Shown in pieces: positions 45,338 to 56,224 of a stretch of 64,000 nucleotides of DNA. Origin of the DNA: Molanna angustata. Taxonomy: Eukaryota; Arthropoda; Insecta; Trichoptera; Molannidae. Location: contig OY754990.1 in the NCBI GenBank assembly GCA_963576475.1, positions 8,677,485 through 8,741,484 on the forward strand. The letters are read 5' to 3'. Under the pieces are notes generated by a model. The model saw nothing but the letters and a program-made list of their open reading frames with translations. It did not search any database and was not told the DNA's origin. Made by a program: the position numbers and the translations under genes. Position 1 is the stretch's first letter. Every line of letters begins with the position of its first letter.

Positions 45338-46014
45338 AGCACAACATCCTCAGCTTTCTACCACTTACGACGAATAAAATCTATTAGACGAAATATACCG
45401 ACGGAAGCAACAAAATCTTTAGTAAACGCATTCGTTATTTCCCGCCTGGACTACTCTAATGGTATCTACGCAAAACTCCCAAAGCTGGAGATAAACAAAC
45501 CTCAATCCGTCTTCAACGCTGCTGCTAGGCTAATCACCGTAGCCGCGAAATTCTCACACCTATCCCACCATCTACGAAATCTTCACTGACTAAAAGTGCC
45601 AGAGAGAATAAAGTACAAATTATGTTTGTTGACATTTAAAGCGATTTATTGCATGGCCCCTACGTATCTTGCAGACTTGTTTTTCAGACTGCATCCCTCT
45701 CACCGGAAACGAGCGACAACAAACACTTCGGTCAGCCACCACATCCATGATTGGCAAGTTAACTGAAATAAATAGAGTCAACACTACATCCTTCGGTGAT
45801 CGTGCTTTTGCTGTGGCTGGACCAGCCTCGTGGAATGAACTAACACCTGAACTGAGGAAAATCGACAACTTAGCACTATTCAGGAACACCTGAAAACTCA
45901 CATCTTCCTCGAGTCTTACAAAAACCTGTTATATATCAAAAACGCCCTTGAGGTGAGGTTATCACAAAAACGGCGCTATGAAAATCATCCCAATTTATTA
46001 TTATTATTATTATT
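45338..46014 (+). pseudogene. CR1/L2-like LINE fragment
   Basis: Reads SAFYHLRRIKSIRRNIPTEA, then TKSLVNAFVISRLDYSNGIY, LQSVFNAAARLI, VPERIKYKLCLLTFKAIYCM and APTYLADLF, the thumb region of CR1/L2-type RT. Frameshifts follow. It ends in a (TTA)n tail at 45996-46014. Confidence 0.75.
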
Positions 46015-46309
46015 ATCTTGGATGGAATATCCTCCACAGATTTGAAGATTCGCTGGAGATCGAGCGGACTAGAGGAAGAGACGTATCGGTTTGCTACCAA
46101 CCATTCCCCAAGACTAAAACCTAAGTAGAAAAAGTAATGTAGACTTCCGGCTCTCTTTCCATCTTTTGGAATACTTTCCAATAACAATTTTTTGGATGAT
46201 ATTTTCAAAACACTCGCCAACCTAAGAGAATCATGATTGAACACCACACATGGAAGGGGGTAGGAAACAGATTGGGAGACCAAAGTTGAAATAGCAGGAC
46301 GATGCAAAG

Positions 46310-46860
46310 ATGGATGTGGTGAAGCTCCTTCAAATTGCAAACGGAGTTTTATTCTGGGGCAGAGGGGCTGATAGGAGCCGATATTTTATACTTCAGAATC
46401 ATGCAATTAGAGCATTGAAAAGCATGGGGTCAAGGGAGTCATGCAAGGATTATTTTAAAGAATTAGGCATACTCATACTTTCTGGCATGTATATTTATGA
46501 ATGCTTACTCTATGCACGCAAGAACATGTCCAATACCCCCCTGAAGTCAGAATATCACGAAAAGTATCCGAACCGTGGAGCACAGATTAGCAAAATTATA
46601 TAAAAGCTTTATTTGTCTCAGTATGCGTCTATTTAACAAGCTGCCAGAAGGAATCAAGTCTCTGAATGATGATAAAAAGTGAAGACGTACCTCGTTGATA
46701 AGTCTTTTTATTCTGTGGACGAAATGCTAGAGTGAACCATTTACATTCACTTCACCATTGAATTGACTATTATAAATTGTCCATTGTATTATTATATTTT
46801 CATAGAACTATGAGTGAGTGCAGAATCTACCTAATTTTTATTCCTATTTTGTAATTTATC
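46310..46860 (+). pseudogene. LINE ORF2 C-terminal fragment
   Basis: Frame 46310-46603 reads GVLFWGRGADRSRYFILQN, then HAIRALKSMGSRESCKDYFK and LGILILSGMYIYECLLYARK, then RLFNKLPEGIKSL in another frame. This is the C-terminal end of a CR1/Jockey-like non-LTR element. The RT catalytic part is absent. The upstream stretch 46015-46310 is not recognised. Confidence 0.7.
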
Positions 46861-47346
46861 TATGTAATCTAAGTAAAGTTGTTGTTGAATTGGAACTTTC
46901 ATAAATATCCCTGGTTAAATGCTAACAGAGCCTTTCACATTCTGTTTCGTATTGACATTGAATATTGTCAACAAATTATAATATAAAATTGACGAGTCTC
47001 TAAGTACCCGAGCTAGGGTCTACGGACGATAAACAACAATAGACCATAATGGTTGAAAGAGGCCAAGATTCAATTTGTGTTGACGGACCCAATTGGATGG
47101 ATTCCGTCCACTTTTCCTTCTTCCCTGTTCTCACGGCTAACGATATCATCCAATCACTGAATGAATGGTCCAGAACGGATAACAACTTGTTTGATGAAAT
47201 TATTTTATATGTAAAAAAAGCATCATGTCGATTCTCATGAGAACAGCAAAGAGAGCAGACCCCACAAACATGTGAGATAAAAGCTAAGGAGAAGAGAGAG
47301 AGTATAAGAAGCATAATTTTATTTTTTATTATTATGACAATTCTAG
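46861..47346 (+). other. Intron 4 remainder
   Basis: No recognised element. A 63-codon frame at 47049-47240 has no known similarity and no coding support. Confidence 0.4.
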
Positions 47347-47428
47347 GTTCCGGCCTGCATCAATTCCTCTAGAGTATGCGACATCCTGGAGGACTGTGAT
47401 CAAGGCGAAGACGAACGTCAGGATTGTG
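47347..47428 (+). CDS. Alk: Alk coding exon 5: LDLa module
   Basis: Acceptor ACAATTCTAG, donor TGTG|GTATGT. It encodes VPACINSSRVCDILEDCDQG, then EDERQDC (residues 455-481). With exon 4 this gives six cysteines and the acidic CDxxxDCxxxxDE calcium site of an LDL receptor class A repeat. Phase 0 in, 1 out. Confidence 0.93.
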
Positions 47429-47536
47429 GTATGTCTTCAATATTTACACATCATTTCAGACCACAAATTTTAGAATTTTATGACGGGCGCGGGCACTCGG
47501 TACGTTGAAGTTTGAATAGGATTTTTTAAACCAAAA

Positions 47537-47716
47537 GTTGGCCACCGTTGCTCAGTTTGTTAAATAGCTGACTTCGGAGCTAAAGATTTCGGGTTCGCTT
47601 TCCTGTTGGGGACACATTTTGTTCAGTCTGGATTAATAAGACGATTAATATCATAAGTCTCCATAATGTGGCAACTTTTATAGACCAGATAGCTGTCCGA
47701 GAAACAAAAAAAATGT
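47537..47716 (+). mobile_element. tRNA-derived SINE, family 2 (diverged)
   Basis: GTTGCTCAGTTTGTTAAATA is a decayed A-box region, CGGGTTCGCTTTCC the B box, and AATAAGACGATTAATATCAT plus AAGTCTCCATAATGTGGCAA the body shared with 15103. Confidence 0.7.
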
Positions 47717-47928
47717 ATAATAGACAAATAACATTTTACAGGACCACCAGACTCTTGCATTAAAGTTTTTGTATCCCTGTTCTTAACCTTGTATTTTTTT
47801 TTGATGATCGCATTCTTGGTCCAACATTTTATGCAAGGCCTAATAATCAAGACTAGTGTAAAATAATGTTAACCTCTAAAAACATCCCCTTATTCATTAC
47901 GAGTATTATGTTTTTGGTTTATTTTCAG

Positions 47929-48004
47929 ACAAAATGCCATCTGGGTCCCGGTGTTCTTTCGAAGATGGCTGGTGCGGATGGTCAAACTCAAAACCACCAA
48001 GAGA
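47929..48004 (+). CDS. Alk: Alk coding exon 6: MAM2 start
   Basis: Acceptor TTATTTTCAG, donor GAGA|GTATGT. It encodes DKMPSGSRCSFEDGWCGWSN, then SKPPR (residues 482-506). CSFEDGWCGW is the MAM-domain opening signature. Phase 1 in, 2 out. Confidence 0.92.
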
Positions 48005-48094
48005 GTATGTATTCATTTTCAAATTTTTGTTTGAGTTGATACATGATCAAACCATGTAACCTGAATCTGATTTGAAATAATCTGATTTAAATAA

Positions 48095-48775
48095 GGCTTC
48101 AGAATGTGTGATGGTGAGCCTCATTGTTGAACTATGTGAGATGTTATTGTTGCCTGTTGTATTTTCTATTACCCGGCTCTTACGAGACACCCGAAACACT
48201 ACATTCAGAATGTGTGATGGTGAGCCTCATTGTTGAACTATGTGAGATGTTGTTGTTGCCTGTTGTATTTTCTATTACCCGGCTCTTACAAGACACCCGA
48301 AACACTACATTCAGAATGTGTGATGGTGAACCTCATTGCTGAACTATGTGAGATGTTATTGTTGCCTGTTGTATTTTATATTACCCGGCTCTTACTAGAC
48401 ACCCGAAACACTACATTCAGAATGTGTGATGGTGAACCTCATTGCTGAACTATGTGAGATGTTATTGTTGCCTGTTGTATTTTATATTACCCGGCTCTTA
48501 CTAGACACCCGAAACACTACATTCAGAATGTGTGATGGTGAACCTCATTGCTGAACTATGTGAGATGTTATTGTTGCCTGTTGTATTTTCTATTACCCGG
48601 CTCTTACGAGACACCCGAAACACTACATTCAGAATGTGTGATGGTGAACCTCATTGCTGAACTATGTGAGATGTTATTGTTGCCTGTTGTATTTTCTATT
48701 ACCCGGCTCTTACGAGACACCCGAAACACTACATTCAGAATGTGTGATGGTGAACCTCATTGCTGAACTACTTAC
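48095..48775 (+). repeat. 106-bp tandem repeat, six copies plus a part
   Basis: Unit starting CAGAATGTGTGATGGTGAGC repeats with an exact 106-bp period at 48100, 48206, 48312, 48418, 48524 and 48630, with few substitutions. The repeated 72-codon frames are shadows of the repeat. It lies in intron 6. Confidence 0.93.
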
Positions 48776-49171
48776 GTGAGATCAAATTGTAGAGTATCTG
48801 ATTAAATTTGTAATTTCACACTTCCCACAAAAATTGTACTTTTATTTGCTTAGTATTAAATAAATAAATAAAGCATTATGTTTAGTAATAAATAAAGTAA
48901 AGCAATTTCTTAAAAATAGTGATTATTTTTCTATTAATCTTTTTACGCACTATGATGAATTCAAGATGTTCGGAGGATTCTTAGATTTATCTATAAGTCA
49001 AATATCTTCGTTTCATATCATGGAAGATATTTTCAATAGATAAGATCTGAGTTTACTAGAACTTGGTAAAATGCCAGTTAATACTTAACAAGAGTCGTCA
49101 ATGATAACTAACGACGATCTTTTAACAAGGGTTAACAAAGGTTTCTGGAGGTTTCCTCTTCTTTCTTTCAG

Positions 49172-49490
49172 GGGTTTGTTAAAATGGCAGCGTCACTCGG
49201 GTCCCACGCCCACCCCAAACACAGGCCCTGAGACCGACCACACGTGTCAGGGCCGTAACATGCCGGACCCTCCATCTATGAACAATGCCGCAGTCAACCA
49301 GAGCATCAAGGCCACTGGTGCAGGGGGCGTCGCCTGCGTGGGCCGATACCTCTACGTCAACATGAACGGCACCGGAAACACCAAGGACGGCCCAGGTTTC
49401 GCAGCCAACGCCAACCTGGACAGCGTTATATTCAACCCACCGCCGAAGGTGCACGGAGATCAGAATTCCAAATACTACAACTCTTGTATG
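49172..49490 (+). CDS. Alk: Alk coding exon 7: MAM2 core
   Basis: Acceptor TTCTTTCAG, donor GTATG|GTAAGA. 107 residues (507-613): EGLLKWQRHSGPTPTPNTGP, ETDHTCQGRNM, then a ACVGRYLYVNMNG strand and LDSVIFNPPPKVHGD. The LKWxRHxGxTPTxxTGPxxDHT pattern is diagnostic for MAM. Phase 2 in, 0 out. Confidence 0.95.
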
Positions 49491-49639
49491 GTAAGAAAAA
49501 AATATTTGACTTTCTCATTCTTTCTCTCTCCGATAACACTACAACCCAAATCCGCTAAATCGAGCCTAGGGGCCTAGTACAGCGAATCGGGTTATGATTT
49601 CTTACAAAAAAAATTGATTGGTACCAGGGTTGTTGCGAA

Positions 49640-49730
49640 CATCAGCATCAACATCCGCGGAACATCTTTTAGCATCAGCATTTGCATTAGCATTTGCATC
49701 AGCATTTGCATCAGCATCCGTATTGATTGA
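49640..49730 (+). repeat. 6/12-bp minisatellite
   Basis: Imperfect alternation of GCATCA and GCATTT hexamers over about 90 bp in intron 7, with an echo at 49736-49748. Frames across it (ALAFASAFAS or MQMLMQML) are not genes. Confidence 0.8.
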
Positions 49731-50401
49731 TATTGAATATGCTGATGTTCGAGTTGTGATACGACCGCAGAGGGGGCGCGGGGCGGGGCTAAGGTACCTA
49801 TAAATATTTTGTTTTCACAGAACATTTCATAATCATGCTGCACATTCACACGAATCTAATAATAACCTAAAAGTTAAAACCAATTTTGGTAAAAATTCTA
49901 AATTTTTCTTGGACCAAAAGTGTACAGTAAGTTAACAACTACATAAAAGAAAAAAGTATATAACTCAAAAATAAACACTAATTGTGGGCAATATTTACCA
50001 AATAGCTCATGCACCTGGTTGGGAAAGAATAGAATGACATACGAGAATGTGCGTCATTGCAATCATTGGATTATCCTATTGGATTTCTTTTCAGTTAAAT
50101 GATTTACTATTGAAGAATCTGAAACAGTTGATGTAGTAAATCTGATGATAAGACTATCAGCAAATGAATGATCTGAAACAGTTGGTGTTTTGGATGAGAT
50201 ATTGCAATTGCCAGTGTTTGGTGTTTCAATATATTTACAAGAGTCACAAATAAAGCGAAAGATTTCCATTTGAGTTAGCAAAACTATAGCTAATTAAACT
50301 CTTAAGTATCTTTAACTCGTTCCTTTTTGTGCTACAATGAATTTGAATTTCAAATTACGGTTTCAATCAAATAAATATCGAGATTTTACTCTCTCTTGCA
50401 G
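49731..50401 (+). other. Intron 7 remainder
   Basis: AT-rich; no recognised gene or transposon. A pair of TGAAACAGTTGATG/GGTG phrases lies at 50119 and 50172. Confidence 0.4.
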
Positions 50402-50568
50402 ATCCGCTTCTACTATCATCAATATGGAAAGAACAGCGGATCCATAGCACTATTACTTGTGGAGCTTAAAGACAGAGAGAACACAACGGAACTGATCTGG
50501 AGGTCTTCAAAGAACCAAGGAATTGACTGGCTAAGAGCTGTCGTCATACTTCCAAATGTCACAACAAG
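50402..50568 (+). CDS. Alk: Alk coding exon 8: MAM2
   Basis: Acceptor CTCTTGCAG, donor ACAAG|GTTAGA. It encodes IRFYYHQYGKNSGSIALLLV, then ELKDRENTTELIWRSSKNQG and IDWLRAVVILPNVTT (residues 614-668). The FYYHxYG and W-RAV-LP strands are typical MAM. Sequons NTT and NVT. Phase 0 in, 2 out. Intron 8 (50569-51262) holds nothing recognised. Confidence 0.94.
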
Positions 50569-51262
50569 GTTAGAAGAAAAAAATCACAAATATTGTGTAG
50601 GTACTATTGAATGTCGGCCAAACTCAGTTAATCGAACCAAACGTAGGTACCTACGTAAAAGAACGAGTATGCATACATTATTTCAGCCGATATCGTCCGA
50701 TGACACCCGTTAATCATCTATCAACTGACAAATTTTCCTGCCTTATTTTGGATATCTCAATAGGGTAACATCCTTAAACTGATGATAATAATAGAGACAT
50801 TTACCAACGGCTATGGACATTAGTCTCATCAAAGATGGATTTTTGTATTGCTATTATATTAAGAAAATATGGATTAATTCAAGGTACCAATTTCGTAGAG
50901 TACCTACAAATCTGGTACTGCAGCCGTTGACATATCGTCTTCTAAGACTCGCTACAACTCTTTATTGTTTCTGGCGAAAAATCGACCAAGAACGGCGGTA
51001 GTGAATGCAGACGAACATCTGAAACAATCGTTCGAAAATTTCTGAGCCGATGTCGGTTGATAGATTGGTTACAGCGCACGCCGCGTACCATTGTCTGGAT
51101 ATTACAACATAAATAATTCCAGAATCACGCCGAAATTATTTCAAATGACGACCTAAGAAATTCTGTATTGTAGTTCGAAATAGACAATGTTAAACGTTCA
51201 GCAGATCGGAGTGAACGACCATGATCAGAACAAAAAGTAAATTTTCTTTGACTATCTTGCAG

Positions 51263-51453
51263 GTACTTCTTCCAACTGGAAGCACGTCGCGGCATGAGGG
51301 TCTACAGCGACGTCGCAGTCGACGACTTCGCAATGTCACCAGAGTGCTTCGGAATAAACATCCCTCCAAAGGCCCTTGGAGACTACAACTATTGGGATCC
51401 AGTTCACAGTGGCGATGACACCAAGACCCACAAAGACTTTTATAATGCAACGT
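51263..51453 (+). CDS. Alk: Alk coding exon 9: end of MAM2
   Basis: Acceptor TATCTTGCAG, donor CAACGT|GTAAGT. It encodes RYFFQLEARRGMRVYSDVAV, then DDFAMSPECFG (MAM2 end at Cys697) and a linker to the glycine-rich domain containing NATY (residues 669-732). Phase 2 in, 1 out. Confidence 0.93.
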
Positions 51454-51646
51454 GTAAGTATCTACGCTTTACTCGAGGATTTCTTAAGGTACCTATACAC
51501 TATGAATAGAAAAAAAAATGTACATTGAAGGGCCACGACTTCCTTTATACTCGTATTTGTCTCTGAATAAGGATATAAGCCATAAATGAGAATTTGTTTG
51601 AAACCAACCTGGAAATATTCAATAAGAACTTTTGTTAAAATTCCAG

Positions 51647-51806
51647 ATTTCGAGCTGAATAATTGCGGTGCAACGGGACGCTACGGTCCTACCCAAGAAC
51701 AATGCAACAAGGCATACAAAAACGACACAGTTTCTGTTAAAGTCATGAGTGCTGAACATTACAGAGGAGTGCAGGCGTGGACCGTACCAATGGAAGGGTT
51801 TTATAC
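51647..51806 (+). CDS. Alk: Alk coding exon 10: start of glycine-rich domain
   Basis: Acceptor AAATTCCAG, donor TATAC|GTAAGT. It encodes YFELNNCGATGRYGPTQEQC, then NKAYKNDTVSVKVM and GVQAWTVPMEGFY (residues 733-785). NCGATGRxGPTQxQC is the conserved opening of the ALK/LTK extracellular glycine-rich ligand-binding region. Confidence 0.95.
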
Positions 51807-52045
51807 GTAAGTTCTTTTTATTTGTAAAAAAGTATCTTCTGTAATAGTAATATAATCTTATAAGATGTAAAGCTATTAACCTGTTTCGGTTGAAATATAT
51901 CATTAATCCAACATTAAGAATGCACTATAAAATCAAACTCAATTTTAATATCTGACAATAGAACTAAAAAAAACATTTTTTAGAGATGCTTCTAATATTG
52001 GTAGAAATAATTTTAAGAGTAGAGAATGGTTTCAATGTTTAATAG

Positions 52046-52172
52046 TTAAAGGTTCGCCTATAACATGCTATACGCGAACGAAAGCGGTCGAGGCAGCTAG
52101 GGTACAGTTTGAACTCGTCATCATTAGATTACTAAGCCTGTGCAATGCCCGCTCTGCCACAGACCCATTCAA
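52046..52172 (-). mobile_element. Decayed SINE, family 1 (minus)
   Basis: Complement of the tRNA-like head: TTTGAACTCGTCATCATTAG corresponds to the B-box side and CAATGCCCGCTCTGCCACAG to the A-box side. It sits about 55 bp upstream of exon 11. Confidence 0.65.
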
Positions 52173-52227
52173 TATTTAGATTTTTTTTGCGCTTTTCAAA
52201 ATACCTATGTGTTTTGTTATATTTCAG

Positions 52228-52549
52228 TGTGATAGCCAACGGAGCCGGTGGCGGTCTGGGATCCGGGGGTATGGGCTCGTCTCGCGGCGCCACGGCCCGA
52301 GCACTCTTGTACCTCCACAAGGGTCAGGTGCTGTACGCCATCGTCGGCCAGCAGGGACTCAGCGCTTGCATCAAGACCCTCTCCGTGTTGACCGAGTCCA
52401 ACTGCAAGCATCTAAACAACAGCGGCCAGTCACTGGATGGCGTCGGCGACGGCGGAGTCCCCATGTACCACAGCAAAACCCACGAGATAAAGAACACTGT
52501 CATCCAGGATGGCGGAGGAGGTGGTGGAGGTGGCACCTTCATCTTTGTC
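52228..52549 (+). CDS. Alk: Alk coding exon 11: glycine-rich domain
   Basis: Acceptor TATATTTCAG, donor TTTGTC|GTAAGT. 108 residues (786-893): TVIANGAGGGLGSGGMGSSR, ATARALLYLHKGQVLYAIVG, QQGLSACIKTL and a run of eight glycines (881-888) then TFIFV. The GGGGTFIFV strand aligns in pattern with the poly-glycine segment of vertebrate ALK. Locally very GC-rich. Confidence 0.95.
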
Positions 52550-52769
52550 GTAAGTTACTCGTCTTTGATATGGTAGAAATCTTACGGGAGACCAATTAAG
52601 AACTATTATCTTTTTATTAACTGGCCACTGCTACATAAAAATACACTACTTCATAATATAATATGTATTTTTAATTGATCCATGTTTCTGTGTAATATTA
52701 TGTGTTATAAAATTGAGTCCCCAAACTCCTAAGCTACTAAGATTAATAATTCATTGTATTTTTTTGCAG

Positions 52770-52935
52770 ATGGAAAAGGAGCGTTTAGTATTTCCTTTGC
52801 TGGTTGGTGGCGGTGGTGGAGGTTTGGGCGCTGGACGAGTAGGGGGCGTAGGCTCTCAGCATGGCCGCGGGGCTCCTCCCCCAAATAAACGTCCTAACAC
52901 GGGAGACATGTATGGCCCTCCTAACTCAACACCTG
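52770..52935 (+). CDS. Alk: Alk coding exon 12: glycine-rich domain
   Basis: Acceptor TTTTTTGCAG, donor ACCTG|GTGAGT. It encodes MEKERLVFPLLVGGGGGGLG, then AGRVGGVGSQHGRGAPPPNK (residues 894-948). The VFPLLVGGGGGG segment matches the repeated strand-glycine pattern of the family. Phase 0 in, 1 out. Confidence 0.94.
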
Positions 52936-52967
52936 GTGAGTTTATCTTAAGTGTAGTTTGACATGGT

Positions 52968-53085
52968 AGGTGTCGACTTTCGTGATTAAGTTAGTAAAAT
53001 AACTGACACTTGGACCAGTGGTTTCGAGTTCGATTACCGGTGTTAACGATTTTATTAAGTTTTCATAATGTGGCAACTAATTGTT
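52968..53085 (+). mobile_element. Decayed SINE, family 2
   Basis: GAGTTCGATTACCGGTG resembles the B-box region of family 2, with a TTTTCATAATGTGGCAACT body. The head is poorly preserved. Confidence 0.5.
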
Positions 53086-53523
53086 CTAAATCAAGCAATA
53101 GACACTAAACATGAGTGGTCAACATTAATCCCTAAAATAAATGGAAGACCGGTAGTGCGGTGGTCTAGCAATATTATTGGATCCAGGATCGAAAACTGCA
53201 TCAACCAATTTCGTCCAACCTATAATTTTTACGGGACATATGAGGATTTATATGTAATTGTTTAAAGAATTAATTCATTCTTTTGATCATAATTTAATTG
53301 GTTAATATTAGGACATTCTTTACCTGATTTACTGTAGCCTTAAACAGCTATGTAGTGCTTTTCATAAACCACCATTATGGATAACAAATTCAAGAAATTA
53401 TTCGATCCACTGGTTCTACCTTTCCGTGTGGGATTCGTACTTTTTACTCTCATTTTGTATGAAAAAATTGCCCCACTTTGGGCGCCAATGACATTTTCTC
53501 AAGAACCCTAATATTTGTTGTAG

Positions 53524-53712
53524 GTGCTGGTGGTGGCTGGTTTACCGGCGACGGTTTAGTGACAGCTGGCCACGAAGAAGTCCGAGGGGGTGCAGCGACC
53601 ACAGGGGCTGTCGGAGGACGCGCCTGCAGTGGTGGTGGTGGTCCAGGTGCTGGGGGATACGGAGGAGGAGGAGGCGGTTGTGCAAAAGGGGGAGCAGGCG
53701 GAGGATGGGCAG
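53524..53712 (+). CDS. Alk: Alk coding exon 13: glycine-rich domain
   Basis: Acceptor TTTGTTGTAG, donor GGCAG|GTAAAT. It encodes GAGGGWFTGDGLVTAGHEEV, then GGRACSGGGGPGAGGYGGGG and CAKGGAGGGWA (residues 949-1011). GGGW and the GGGGGGC cluster are ALK/LTK hallmarks; several matching glycines are essential in Drosophila Alk. Phase 1 both ends. Confidence 0.94.
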
Positions 53713-53728
53713 GTAAATCAAAATATAC

Positions 53729-53908
53729 AGATGGGTAGTGGCAGAACGGTTAGCGCACTGGGTTTGTATTCCAGTGGTCGCGAGTTCGTATCCTGCGACG
53801 AGCGATTTCACCCACCTATGCACAAGCATTAATGCTTAATTTGGGAAACGTATGATGATTTTTATGTATTTGTTACATGGACATATTCATTCTTTAAAAA
53901 AAATGAAA
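53729..53908 (+). mobile_element. tRNA-derived SINE, family 1
   Basis: GATGGGTAGTGGCAGAACGG head, GTTAGCGCACTGGGTTTGTA anticodon region, GAGTTCGTATCC B box, then CACAAGCATTAATGCTTAAT and a GGACATATTCATT tail. It begins about 17 bp after exon 13. Confidence 0.85.
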
Positions 53909-54270
53909 TAAATCCTCACAACTATTTTTTCCGAATTAATACATTTAAGTAATTTATTTATTTATTTTAATTATCTTAATACATCTAGCCCTCATAAATT
54001 GAAACAAAATTATTTGTATATCAAAAAAAATTTGCAATTTTGTTGTCTTTGATTTAGCAATACAAACATTTAATTTTAAGGTTATCTCTCTGTAATTATT
54101 TCCATAGCCAAGCCGTGTTAAGCAATTATAATTTCAACCGCTTTCAAATATTCGTGTGTTTTGAGATGATAGCCGCTAATTGAAAAATTCCCGGTGGGTG
54201 TTGGGAACTCACCTTTGACCTTTGGCATTAGCATTTGCTTAACCTTTAGCGGCGGGCTTTGATATTTCAG
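53909..54270 (+). other. Intron 13 remainder
   Basis: AT-rich, no recognised element. Confidence 0.4.
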
Positions 54271-54419
54271 GAGGAGATATTTCCCAGGACAAGACTAACG
54301 GCAACGGCGAGGGAGGATATTCCTTCGTCGACTACAAGTGGGCTATTGAGGGATTCACAAAGATCACACCCGGAGGCCATTCAGGCTCTGGACATGTCAT
54401 CATTATTCCAGCCATAGTG
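54271..54419 (+). CDS. Alk: Alk coding exon 14: end of glycine-rich domain
   Basis: Acceptor GATATTTCAG, donor ATAGTG|GTACGT. It encodes GGDISQDKTNGNGEGGYSFV, then DYKWAIEGFTKITPGGHSGS and GHVIIIPAIV (residues 1012-1061). GHVII resembles the GHGEVNI end strand of the vertebrate domain. Confidence 0.92.
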
Positions 54420-54511
54420 GTACGTCAACAATACACACTATATACCTTCCACGAAATTGTAATACTACCTAGAATTCCCAAAACGATAAAAACTACTTCA
54501 AACATTAATAA

Positions 54512-54610
54512 ATGGATCTGTGGCAAAATGGTTTATGCGCCGAACTAGAAATCTATATGGAAGACACTGGTTCTAATTTTGCTTTATCTAATTTAGAATT
54601 CACCAATATA
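54512..54610 (+). mobile_element. Decayed SINE head, family 1
   Basis: ATGGATCTGTGGCAAAATGG then TTTATGCGCCGAACTAGAAA keeps the order of the family-1 head with many changes; the B box is degraded (GGTTCTAATTT). Confidence 0.5.
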
Positions 54611-54634
54611 TCGATTATCTTCTTCAATGACTCT

Positions 54635-54990
54635 ACAGTTCATATCAAGCCTTGACCTCCAGCAAATTATACCTCCAACCTCTCCTTTCACTCGCTACGT
54701 TCTTCCAGGTTGACACACTCAGAAGCTTGAACGCTTCCTTCACAACATTATCTTCCCATCGCAGCCTTGTTCTCCCGACCTTAAGTTTGCCACCTCCGTT
54801 CCCCTCTAAGACTCTTAGTGGTTCCCGCGATTATGGCTCTTAATATGCCCGGGCCCATTTCAGCCTGCTTTGTCTCTGCTCAGAGAGTTTGGGAACTTTA
54901 TATTTGTTGTTTAATTCATCGCTGAATCTAATCCTTCACGTTTGTCCATCATTCACGGGTCCCAGGAATTAACGCAGAACTTATTCTTTC
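54635..54990 (-). pseudogene. LINE C-terminal fragment, minus strand
   Basis: The minus-strand translation includes GKLKVGRTRLRWEDNVVKEA and LLSVSTWKNVASERKGWR-like sequence, the common GRP.RW..D tail of insect non-LTR ORF2 proteins. Frameshifted and truncated. Confidence 0.6.
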
Positions 54991-55380
54991 AATGATGTCT
55001 AGTATCCCCGTAGACTTGCTTTCAGTGTGAATTTGTGTTCATTGTGAAAAACTTAAAACTAAAAAAATATTCATATATGAATTATATGCATACAGATAAC
55101 TTGGTACCCCAAAAGAACCATTGCTATGAAGCGGATGGACAAGCTCCAAACAGCTAAATTTCAGCATGATCATATTTCTTATATATATTCCAATTTATGT
55201 GCCATAAATAATAACGAATACTATTTTGTATCTTATTAAAGTGACGAGTTTATTACAAAATAGGCAGTTTCGCTCAACTAACTATTTCAGCGCAGAGATC
55301 CGATATTTGATTTGAATCAATTCTTCTCTCCTGCGCAAATCAAACCCAGAAAATAAATGTATAATATGTTTATTTTTCAG
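54991..55380 (+). other. Intron 14 remainder
   Basis: AT-rich, no recognised element. Confidence 0.4.
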
Positions 55381-55492
55381 GGCTGTGGATGCGACTATAG
55401 ATGTGTGGCTCTGGACGAGTACAAATCAAAGACCCAGTGCATTTGTCCCCCGGGTTGGATGTCTACGGGAGTTAATCAAACAACCTGCGAGC
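55381..55492 (+). CDS. Alk: Alk coding exon 15: EGF-like module
   Basis: Acceptor TATTTTTCAG, donor GAGC|GTAAGT. It encodes GCGCDYRCVALDEYKSKTQC, then ICPPGWMSTGVNQTTCE (residues 1062-1098), the cysteine-rich EGF-like module just outside the membrane. NQT is a sequon. Phase 0 in, 1 out. Confidence 0.94.
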
Positions 55493-56224
55493 GTAAGTAT
55501 TTTAATTCACATAATTTTTGTTGGTGACTACAGAACAAATAATCTAGATTCTTTGTTCTGTGTTGGTGACATATATATTTATAGCCATTTATTCAGTGCC
55601 TTGATCGAAACCCAGTCCAGGCCTCACTAGGAGTCCAAAATCCTCCCTCTCTCAAGTGTAGGTACGTTAAGCGTTATATAGAAGATTAAACGAATCATCA
55701 ATGCTTCTTCTTTATCTGTTGCAAAGCACGTCATATTAACAATGGTGGCTTTCATTATGGTTCTACGCTTGCTAACTCGAAGATTTGAGCTCCGAATGGG
55801 TACTTATTTCATATTTGATTTTATGCACCTAAAGTGACGGTATTCAAAAAATAATATTTAAAATACCTGTCGAAATTATTGTGGTGGAGTTGATCTAGAA
55901 GAAGATTCTGATGATGACCGATGACAGTATAAGGACAGTTGGACTTCATCATCTCAGGAAGCATAGTTTCTATATCACAGACCAAAAGGTCTATCAAAAG
56001 AAACGACGACCCCTAATATGTCTTACTAGATTTATTATATATTTTTTTTTGTGTTTGTATTTATGATGTGTAAATTATATTGCTGTATATATTAAAATTG
56101 ACGATAGTGTAATTTACCTAACAGCAGCCCCAGAACAGGTAATACCTAGTGGGGCGTTGTTGATCAATTTATATATATGCATGTATTGTTAGAAGGAGTA
56201 GAAAAATAAATAAAATTAATTCAT
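55493..56224 (+). other. Intron 15, left part
   Basis: AT-rich, no recognised gene or transposon. GATGATGACCGATGACAG near 55912 may be LINE-tail debris. Confidence 0.35.

Noticed and set aside
48124..48766. Repeated 72-codon frames
   Set aside because: Created by the 106-bp tandem repeat; no start context or similarity.
49592..49849. MLMQ-repeat frame
   Set aside because: Explained by the GCATCA/GCATTT minisatellite.
53524..53712. Glycine-rich stretch as a silk or cuticle gene
   Set aside because: Exon phases and neighbours place it inside the Alk glycine-rich domain.
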